Part shown: positions 24,666 through 30,363 of the stretch, piece by piece
Position numbering within the stretch: position 1 is the first letter of the stretch
How the letters are laid out: each line of letters begins with the position of its first letter
Assembly: GCA_002413265.1 (NCBI GenBank)
Contig: DHWR01000117.1
Location: 1 to 30,363, forward strand
DNA: 30,363 bases
From: Chloroflexi bacterium UBA5177
GTDB taxonomy: Bacteria; Chloroflexota; UBA5177
Reading direction: 5' to 3'
Notes under the pieces: generated by a model
What the model saw: the letters and a program-made list of their open reading frames with translations, nothing else
Told to the model about the DNA's origin: nothing
Database searches by the model: none
Program-made: the position numbers and the translations under genes

Positions 24666-25608
24666 GACAGTCAAGGAAATCGACGAGCGACCTGGACCAC
24701 TCTCCGAGATGCCGGTGAGCAACGTTTCGCCGGCTGGCGGCGCGTCCGCGGTTGCGTTGATTGGGCAGTATCTGCTGCCCGTCGTGGTGATAGGGATATT
24801 TCTGCTCATGTGGCAGATCGTTCCCCCCTTGGTCGGCCTGCACTCTTACGAACTGCCCACGCTAGGCGACACGATTACCGGCATGCGGGACGATTGGGGA
24901 GATATCGGAACAGCGCTAATGGTGACGCTGCAAGACGCGCTGGCCGGCTTCGTCATCGGGAACGTGCTGGCGATCCTCGGGGCTACGCTCTTTTCGTATT
25001 CGTCCAACGCCGAGCGCGCCTTCTACCCACTGGCGATTGTCGTGCAGACCATCCCGATTCTCGTCTACGCGCCTCTGCTGTCCATCATCTTTTTCCGGTT
25101 GCCCTTCTTCAACAACAATTCTCAAGGCGCGGCGGTGGTTGGAGTCGCGGTCCTCATCACCTTCTTCCCAACCCTGGTGAACATGACGGTCGGGTTCAAG
25201 ACCGTGGATCCGCGCGTCCTCGAGCTGATGCGCCTGTTGAACGCGTCGAGGACGCAGATATTCCTGAAGCTCCGTTTCCCGTCGGCGCTGCCATTCCTCT
25301 TCTCGTCCTTGAAGATTACGGTCACCCTGTCGTTCGTCGGCGCGCTGGTCGGGGAGTACATGGTCGGTGGGGCATTCAACCCCATCGGGACCGCGCTTTC
25401 GGATGCCGGATGGCAGTCCGTCCTGGGATTCCAGACCAATCCCTTCAGTCTGGAAGGGGTGGGCGGCCTGATGCAGATCCTTTATTCCCGCCTGGATAAA
25501 CCCGGCATCTTCGCGGCCGTACTGGCCGTTTCCATGATGACCATCTTGTTCTTCGGGATGATGGTGTTGCTGGAAAGGCTACTCGTCCCCTGGAGGGCCC
25601 AGGAGTAG
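24658..25608 (+). CDS. ABC transporter permease (SsuC/ThiX-like)
   Basis: This 316-residue membrane protein has a cytoplasmic N-terminal stretch of about 35 residues, then about six hydrophobic segments beginning with YLLPVVVIGIFLLMWQIV. The coupling-helix region that docks on the ATPase is visible as LLNASRTQIFLKLRFPSALP, the EAA-like loop of binding-protein-dependent permeases. Probably a homodimer in the complex because only one permease gene is present. The stop TAG abuts, with no spacer, the stop of the convergent membrane-protein gene at 25609. Confidence 0.94.
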   Translation: MAETVKEIDERPGPLSEMPVSNVSPAGGASAVALIGQYLLPVVVIGIFLLMWQIVPPLVGLHSYELPTLGDTITGMRDDWGDIGTALMVTLQDALAGFVIGNVLAILGATLFSYSSNAERAFYPLAIVVQTIPILVYAPLLSIIFFRLPFFNNNSQGAAVVGVAVLITFFPTLVNMTVGFKTVDPRVLELMRLLNASRTQIFLKLRFPSALPFLFSSLKITVTLSFVGALVGEYMVGGAFNPIGTALSDAGWQSVLGFQTNPFSLEGVGGLMQILYSRLDKPGIFAAVLAVSMMTILFFGMMVLLERLLVPWRAQE

Positions 25609-26544
25609 CTAGGCGGACTGCTGGGAGGCCGGAATCCGATGCGTGACCGCCTCGCGGCTAGCTCCCCAATGGAGAACGGGTATGGGCGGCAAGAGGCGCG
25701 GGCTGATGAAGGGAATCACGAAATTGGCCATCGCGAACAGCTCGAGCCCAAACGGTAGATATCCGGCATAGCCCAGCACCGGCATCTCGAAGATGTGGAA
25801 GAAGCCTACGTGGGGGACGGAGTAGGTCCATTTCGGCATGGACCAGAAGTTCCAGGACTCCCAGAAGAACCCGCAGATGAGGCCGGCGGGCGCGAACCGC
25901 ATTACGACGCCCCAGTCACGGTTCCACAGCTGCTGCACGATGGAGGGCCGCCCGAGCAGGCAATTTACGGGGTCCAGAAGAAGGAACATACAGCCCCAGA
26001 TCAGTCCGAAGGCAAAGTCGGGAAACAGCACGGGTAGCGCGATGCAGAGTAAGCCCGCCGAGAAAACGCCCAGCAGGAGCGGCCTCGGCACGGAGCTTTG
26101 CGCCGATCGCGGACTGGACTTCAACAGGCAGTCGACCGCCAGCGCCGTGATCCACACCGCGGGCAGGACGGTGCTGAAATCCATCGAGGCGATACCGACG
26201 TACCAGAGGCCCGTCCAGGCGGCGGCCCCTTCGTATACCCAGTTGTGGACCGCCTGGTTGAAGAGCTCGAATAGCCACCAAAAGGCGCAGGATACCGGAA
26301 ACAGGAGGACGAACATGCGTCGGGAGTCGCCCAGGAGCGAGCGGCCGCGCTGCGCCAGCACGGCTCCGTCTAGAAAGAGAATGTACCCTACCCAGACGAA
26401 GGGAAAGTAAAAGTCAGAGAGTGGCCGGAAGCGGGCAATGATAAGGGCCTCGCCGACGATGACGAGGCCCGCCCCGAGCCGGGCATGCTTGGAAGCAAGT
26501 GCTTTTCTGAGGCCGTCTCGAAGCAACACGTGCGATTGTATCAA
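25609..26544 (-). CDS. Uncharacterised polytopic membrane protein
   Basis: I do not recognise this 311-residue protein. It has about eight hydrophobic segments and many aromatic residues, notably FWWLFELFNQAVHNW, GFFWESWNFWSMPKW and FEMPVLGYAGYLPFGLELF. Acidic residues (E in FELFNQ, FWESWNFW, FEMPVLGY and FGLELF) sit inside hydrophobic context, which hints at an intramembrane active site or ion path, but no function follows from that. No signal peptide is evident. The start is uncertain: TTG 26544 is the outer limit, and GTG 26529 is possible, with a TACAAT hexamer (minus strand, 26535-26540) just upstream. It is divergent from the PAP2 gene and may share a lipid or cell-envelope role with it. 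Confidence 0.75.
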   Translation of the reverse strand: MIQSHVLLRDGLRKALASKHARLGAGLVIVGEALIIARFRPLSDFYFPFVWVGYILFLDGAVLAQRGRSLLGDSRRMFVLLFPVSCAFWWLFELFNQAVHNWVYEGAAAWTGLWYVGIASMDFSTVLPAVWITALAVDCLLKSSPRSAQSSVPRPLLLGVFSAGLLCIALPVLFPDFAFGLIWGCMFLLLDPVNCLLGRPSIVQQLWNRDWGVVMRFAPAGLICGFFWESWNFWSMPKWTYSVPHVGFFHIFEMPVLGYAGYLPFGLELFAMANFVIPFISPRLLPPIPVLHWGASREAVTHRIPASQQSA

Positions 26545-26575
26545 CCTCGGCGAGCGCCTCAGGCGGCCACATCTC

Positions 26576-26584
26576 TGGTAAAAT
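26576..26584 (+). promoter_or_regulatory. Candidate extended -10 promoter for the PAP2 gene
   Basis: TGGTAAAAT matches a TGn-extended -10 element with the hexamer TAAAAT. It lies about 45 nt before the GTG start in the short divergent gap. A GC-rich leader follows that can form a 6-bp hairpin (GCGCGG 26596-26601 with CCGCGC 26605-26610). No clear -35 element is visible. Confidence 0.3.
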
Positions 26585-26628
26585 CACGCGGCTTTGCGCG
26601 GGAGCCGCGCGGGGGATAAGGGGGATCG

Positions 26629-27582
26629 GTGCGGGAGCTTTCACTGAGCGATTCGCGGGTTGTGGGTGCCGCGATCGCCGTGTACATCGCGGTCGTGGTG
26701 GTCATGAGCTACCACTTCAACGTCTCTCTAACTCCCGACCGGTTGGTGCTACTGCTGCTCATCGCCGGTCTGGCGACCGGGCGAGCTCGCCAGTTTCTGA
26801 AGGACTGGTCCGTCTTCCTGATCGTGCTGCTAGCCTGGCAGCTGCTGACCGGAATGGGCCACAAGATCGGTCACGGGATCAAGCCCCACGTGATGGAGAT
26901 GATCACGGTGGACAAATGGCTGTTCGGCGGCAACGTGCCGACGATCTGGCTGCAGCACCGCTTCTATCATCCGGGTCGTGTCGCGTGGTACGACGTCGTG
27001 GCAACCATTTTCTACACGCTCCATTTCGTTTTCCCGATCCTTTTCGCCTTCCTGCTGTGGGTCTTTCGGCGCCGTGTCTTCGTCGACTTCATGGTCACCT
27101 TCCTGATCATGGCGCTGGCCGGCTTCATCACCTTCGTGCTCTTTCCCGCCGCGCCGCCCTGGATCGCCGGCAACTGGTACCACGTGCTGCCACACGTGTA
27201 CAAGATCTACAACGCCGGGATCACCTTCTTTGGCGGCCAGCTGGCGATGGGGCCGCTGTACCAATGGATGTTCAGCCATCAGAACTGGGACTACTATGGC
27301 GCGGTCCCCTCCGAGCACGCGGCTTTCCCCTTCCTGTGCTTCTTATTTGCCCGGCAGGTGTGGCCACGAGCGGGTTGGTTGGTGCTGCCGTACTGTTTCT
27401 GCGTGTGGGTTTCCATCGTCTATCTCGGCGAGCACTACGTGGCCGACGTGATCGCCGGCGTCGCCTACGCTTCGGTCGCCTACGCCGCCGTGAGGTTCGC
27501 GTACGCACTTGGCCGGCGAAAAGTGGATCGCGAGGTCCCGCGGGTTAGTGCGGCGGCGGCGTCCGACTCCGTGCCCTTCTGA
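26629..27582 (+). CDS. PAP2-family membrane phosphatase/phosphotransferase (Aur1-like)
   Basis: This 317-residue protein has about six hydrophobic segments and the PAP2 active-site pattern in its second half: VPSEHAAFP (226-234, catalytic-site H230) and YLGEHYVADV (265-274, H269 with D273). The preceding LFPAAPPW (171-178) is common in the inositol phosphorylceramide synthase-like PAP2 subgroup. It probably removes or transfers a phosphate-linked head group on a lipid at the outer membrane face. The start is GTG with AAGGGGGAT upstream. The next gene begins at or just after its stop, so the pair is likely one operon for an envelope lipid or glycolipid. Confidence 0.88.
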   Translation: MRELSLSDSRVVGAAIAVYIAVVVVMSYHFNVSLTPDRLVLLLLIAGLATGRARQFLKDWSVFLIVLLAWQLLTGMGHKIGHGIKPHVMEMITVDKWLFGGNVPTIWLQHRFYHPGRVAWYDVVATIFYTLHFVFPILFAFLLWVFRRRVFVDFMVTFLIMALAGFITFVLFPAAPPWIAGNWYHVLPHVYKIYNAGITFFGGQLAMGPLYQWMFSHQNWDYYGAVPSEHAAFPFLCFLFARQVWPRAGWLVLPYCFCVWVSIVYLGEHYVADVIAGVAYASVAYAAVRFAYALGRRKVDREVPRVSAAAASDSVPF

Positions 27583-27632
27583 CCGCATCCCAGGGCCTCA
27601 CCGCGCGGCTTCACGGCGCCGGCGCTGAACGC

Positions 27633-29054
27633 TTGTTCTTGGCCGGTGCCGCGGCCAGTGCCGGCGTCTTCTACGCCATTTGGCAGTGGGCGCATGCCGG
27701 CATCCACGCCTACAACACCAGCGTTTTCCCACTCGATGACGCGGACGAGTGGCGGTACACGGCCTGCAGCCGCCTGGTCGCGCACGGCTATCAGCTGTTC
27801 ACTCAGGTGTTCTCCGCGCAGCCTCCGCTGCTCTTTCTATCCCTCTCGACCGGCATGAGAGTGGCCGGGGACTCCATTGCCGGGGCGCGAGCCGTGGAGA
27901 TTGCGTTTGGATTTCTGGCTCTGGCGGCGACGACGTGGCTGGCCTGGATGTTGGGTGGCCGCGTTGCCGGCGGAGCCGCCGCGCTGCTGCTGGCGGTTTC
28001 GCCTTTGTTCCTGGTGTACAGCCGAGCCGTCGAGGCGGAGGGCCCGATGACGGCAATGCTCACGCTGGGGCTGGCCTGTTGCGTGGCTTATAACCGTTCG
28101 GGCCGGCGACTCCTGGCGGTGGTGGGTGGCCTGGCTCTGGCAGCTGCTGTGCTATTCAAGCTGTTCGCGCTGGTGGCCCTGTTGCCGGCCCTGTGGATCG
28201 TGCTGAGCCGGCCTGGGACGCGGGCAGAGCGTCTGCGAATGGGGATAGCCGTCCTCGGAGCCGCACTGGTGCCTGTGGTGCTCGAAATGGCCCTTGTGGC
28301 GCCTTCCGCGCAGTGGGACCAGGTAATCAAGCTTCACGAGCGCGCGGGCTCCCTGAGCCTTCCTAACGCGCTTTCCAACGGCATGATCCTTCGCGATTTC
28401 TTCTCGGTCGATCTGGGGCTGACGGTGCTCGCGGTGTGCGGTCTCGCTGCCCTGGCAGCGATCCGCCGCTGGGAAGATCTGGGGTTTCTCGTGCTGTGGG
28501 CCGGCGGCTCCACGCTGATGCTCGCGCTGTTTCATCCCCTGTTTCCACATCACGCGGCAATATTGCTGACTGCCCTGGCGGTGTGCGGGGGGACCGGAGT
28601 CGGGACTGCCTGGGAAGCGCTGCCCGAGGGAGCGTGGCAGGCAGTTGTGCCGGTTGCGGTTGCGGGTTTGCTGTACCTGCTGCTTTCGGTTCGCATCGTG
28701 CATGCCGATCGTCACGTGCTGCTGCCGTGGAACGATCCAACGGTGGACGCGGTGGCCGCGTATGTCCAGTCACATACCGCCTCCTCGGAATTCGTGGCGG
28801 CGGACGATCTGGCGGTGGCCGATCTTGCGCACCGGCTGGTGCCGCCCGCGCTCTGTGATCCGTCGACGGTACGGCTGCGGGCGGGCTATCTGACTGCGGG
28901 CACGTTGATCGGGGAGACATCTCGGTATCGGGCCAAGATGGTGGTGCCGACCAGGGGGATTTACGTGCAGGTTGGGGAATATATGAGTTGGGTGGGAAGG
29001 AATTATCGCGAGGTGCACGGCCCGGATGGTTCTGTTTTGTACGTGAGGAAATAA
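27633..29054 (+). CDS. ArnT/PMT-like (GT83/GT39-type) membrane glycosyltransferase
   Basis: This 473-residue protein begins with a membrane helix and then VFPLDDADEWRYTA (32-45), an acidic first-loop motif (D35, D36, D38, E39) fitting GT-C enzymes that use polyprenyl-phosphate sugars. LVYSRAVEAEGPMTAML matches the second loop. About ten hydrophobic segments follow and then a soluble C-terminal domain of about 100 residues. The start is not clear. TTG 27633 is the first usual start, but the frame is open back to 27549 without ATG or GTG, and a CTG at 27579 overlaps the PAP2 stop. Coupled translation with PAP2 is therefore plausible. Acceptor unknown. Confidence 0.82.
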   Translation: MFLAGAAASAGVFYAIWQWAHAGIHAYNTSVFPLDDADEWRYTACSRLVAHGYQLFTQVFSAQPPLLFLSLSTGMRVAGDSIAGARAVEIAFGFLALAATTWLAWMLGGRVAGGAAALLLAVSPLFLVYSRAVEAEGPMTAMLTLGLACCVAYNRSGRRLLAVVGGLALAAAVLFKLFALVALLPALWIVLSRPGTRAERLRMGIAVLGAALVPVVLEMALVAPSAQWDQVIKLHERAGSLSLPNALSNGMILRDFFSVDLGLTVLAVCGLAALAAIRRWEDLGFLVLWAGGSTLMLALFHPLFPHHAAILLTALAVCGGTGVGTAWEALPEGAWQAVVPVAVAGLLYLLLSVRIVHADRHVLLPWNDPTVDAVAAYVQSHTASSEFVAADDLAVADLAHRLVPPALCDPSTVRLRAGYLTAGTLIGETSRYRAKMVVPTRGIYVQVGEYMSWVGRNYREVHGPDGSVLYVRK

Positions 29055-29652
29055 AGGCTCACTGAAAATTCTTCGACAATCTGATGGGGATGGCACCGCG
29101 GCTCAGGTGGACGTGCAGTTGGGGTTCCAGGCCATAGTCTTAGCCTGCTTCGTAGGAGATGGTCTCTTCTACTGACAGTCGTGGCGCCGAGATCACTGAT
29201 TCATGGCGCCTGAGACGTAGCAGGTGGTGGGCTTGCTCATTGACGCTCGTATTGAGCTGTGCCACTTCATAACGGATTATCCGGACACGCGCGTGGAAGG
29301 ACGTGCGGGTGGCGAGAACACTTCGGGGCGACCTCTGCGACATTGAACGGGGCGAAACCGCAGTTAGCCCGTACGAAGATTTTGTGCCGGGGGCGGGTGG
29401 ACATCCACCGCCTTCGCAGCTTCAAGTTCGATACGCCCTGAAGGGCTGACCTACGGATGTCGAAGAGCATCTGTGGGCTGAGACGGAGTTGGAGTTTGGC
29501 GCCTGAAGGAAGATCGCGTCGCTCGGATAAGACTGCGGTCGCGGGGAGCACCGAACACACGGACCCGGAAAGACACCGGCGCGCTCGGACCCATTCCGCA
29601 GAAGGCTCAAATCGGCTTATGTGGGCTCGCTGAATGGAGCCCTTTACCCGTG
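29055..29652. other. 598-nt stretch without a supported gene
   Basis: Several short open frames exist on both strands, but none has a ribosome-binding site or a recognisable motif. The self-complementary GGCGCC occurs twice (near 29182-29187 and 29204-29209) and could form a hairpin. I see no rho-independent terminator with a clear T run after the glycosyltransferase, and no tRNA, RNase P, tmRNA or SRP RNA signature. The stretch may hold decayed coding sequence or an unknown RNA. Confidence 0.5.
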
Positions 29653-30363
29653 TTAGAGCGTGAAGTGGGTGTAAGCGATGTAGGTCTGGCCCTGGAAGCT
29701 CATCTCGACCTTGATCTGCACCACGTAGCCGGGGAAGTTCTGGTTCATCTGGAAGGAGCAGGAGCCGGTGCCGGTGCCGTCGGTTAGGGCGTCGCAGGTT
29801 TGGGTTCCGAAGGGGAAATACCAAGTGGTGTGCATCTGGACGCCCGGCTGGGGCATCCCGTTGCTCCACAGCTTGCCGTATACCGTTTCGATGTCACCGC
29901 TACTTGGGTGATCTTCGGAGACGCTCGACGTGGGATATATGCCAAGGGGCACGGCGGTTGGGGTCGGAGTCGGTGGTGGCGGCGGTCCAAAACCTGCCGG
30001 TGGGGTGGAACAGCCGTTGTTGCCTTCCGCAACTGTATCTGACGAACCGGTCAGCGCGGTCGTGCCCGATGGGGAGACGGCAAGCAGGACCGTTTTCGAC
30101 GAAAGGGTGAAGCCTCCCGGCGGCAGCAGAATGTTGTTTCCGCTCGGGTCCTGATAGAAGGCGTGAAGCACCAGTGGGTAAGTGTTGGAGATCGTGCCGT
30201 GAGGAGTGGAAACCTTGAGCACGGTGTTCGCGGAGCCATCCGAGGGCGAGGTCTGGTCGTCTCGAGAGATCGCAGGGTTGGGCGAAAGCGACGCGGAAGA
30301 GCCAAGCGGCAGGCCGCAGGGGTAGAGGCCCGCTTGATACCTGCTCGCTAGATACGCGGTAAT
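29653..30363 (-). CDS. Surface-type protein with proline/threonine linker, 5' end cut by the window
   Basis: The frame is open from the TAA at 29653-29655 to the right edge, so at least 236 residues of a longer protein are present; the GTG at 30222 is only an internal possibility. I do not recognise it. An N-terminal visible part (VLKVSTPHGTISNTYPLVL and following) looks beta-rich. A linker GFGPPPPPTPTPTAVP joins it to a second beta-rich domain (WYFPFGTQTCD, then GSCSFQMNQNFPGYVVQIKV), which has a likely disulfide pair. Such Pro-Thr linkers are common in exported or cell-wall proteins of Gram-positive and Chloroflexota-type bacteria. A signal peptide would lie outside the window. Confidence 0.7.
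   Translation of the reverse strand: MTAYLASRYQAGLYPCGLPLGSSASLSPNPAISRDDQTSPSDGSANTVLKVSTPHGTISNTYPLVLHAFYQDPSGNNILLPPGGFTLSSKTVLLAVSPSGTTALTGSSDTVAEGNNGCSTPPAGFGPPPPPTPTPTAVPLGIYPTSSVSEDHPSSGDIETVYGKLWSNGMPQPGVQMHTTWYFPFGTQTCDALTDGTGTGSCSFQMNQNFPGYVVQIKVEMSFQGQTYIAYTHFTL

Noticed and set aside
29140..29343. 67-residue minus-strand frame in the gap
   Set aside because: No ribosome-binding site before the ATG and no recognisable domain; could be a remnant but not supportable.
29267..29869. 200-residue minus-strand frame crossing the 3' end of the last gene
   Set aside because: Arginine- and proline-rich shadow composition over the better-supported frame ending at 29653; no start signal.

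Overview
The window looks like one end of a bacterial (probably metagenome-derived) contig. Its first 19 bases are exactly the Tn5/Nextera mosaic-end sequence, and they are joined to the 3' end of a 23S rRNA gene followed by a 5S rRNA gene and a rho-independent terminator. The DNA is GC-rich, uses many GTG starts, and packs genes with 0 to 8 nt overlaps. A single large SDH membrane anchor and the rRNA sequence suggest a terrabacterial lineage (Actinomycetota, Chloroflexota or Dormibacterota-like). That placement is an inference and is not secure. I saw no IS element, integrase, CRISPR array or tRNA.

Layout. (1) 1-519: adapter, 23S 3' end, 5S, terminator. (2) 532-6331, minus strand: a small unknown protein, then sdhC-sdhA-sdhB (respiratory complex II); upstream of these lie an NDH-2-like flavoprotein and a MarC-family membrane protein. 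(3) 6331-10235, minus strand: ruvA-ruvB-recD2, running by overlapping codons into marC. ruvC is not adjacent. (4) 10412-12321: a GT4 glycosyltransferase and a convergent SIMPL-domain exported protein that share a CTAG double stop. (5) 12448-25608, plus strand: an 11-gene purine-catabolism locus: ssnA-like aminohydrolase, three-subunit molybdenum hydroxylase (FAD, 2x[2Fe-2S], Mo subunits), a cysteine-synthase-like PLP enzyme, a YgeW-type carbamoyltransferase, adenine deaminase, an 8-oxoguanine-deaminase-like enzyme, then an NMT1/SsuA-type ABC importer. (6) 25609-29054: an uncharacterised membrane protein, a PAP2-family membrane protein and an ArnT/PMT-like glycosyltransferase. (7) 29055-29652: no gene I can support. 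(8) 29653-30363: a minus-strand exported-looking protein cut by the window edge.

How it works together. In region 5 the importer probably brings in a purine or related heterocycle. Adenine deaminase and the two other amidohydrolases remove exocyclic amino groups, and the molybdenum hydroxylase oxidises the ring. YgeW homologues belong to the E. coli xdh/ygeW-ssnA purine gene region, where carbamoyl transfer is thought to recover energy from ring-derived ureido compounds. Here ring-opening enzymes, a YgeX-type diaminopropionate lyase, YgeY and carbamate kinase are absent from the window, and a CysK-like enzyme sits next to ygeW instead. Three possible control elements accompany the locus: a perfect 19-bp palindrome before ssnA, a structured leader with a possible mini-ORF before the importer, and a 13-bp hairpin between the binding-protein and ATPase genes. 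The most interesting part of the window is this reorganised, aerobic-looking version of the ssnA/ygeW purine pathway.
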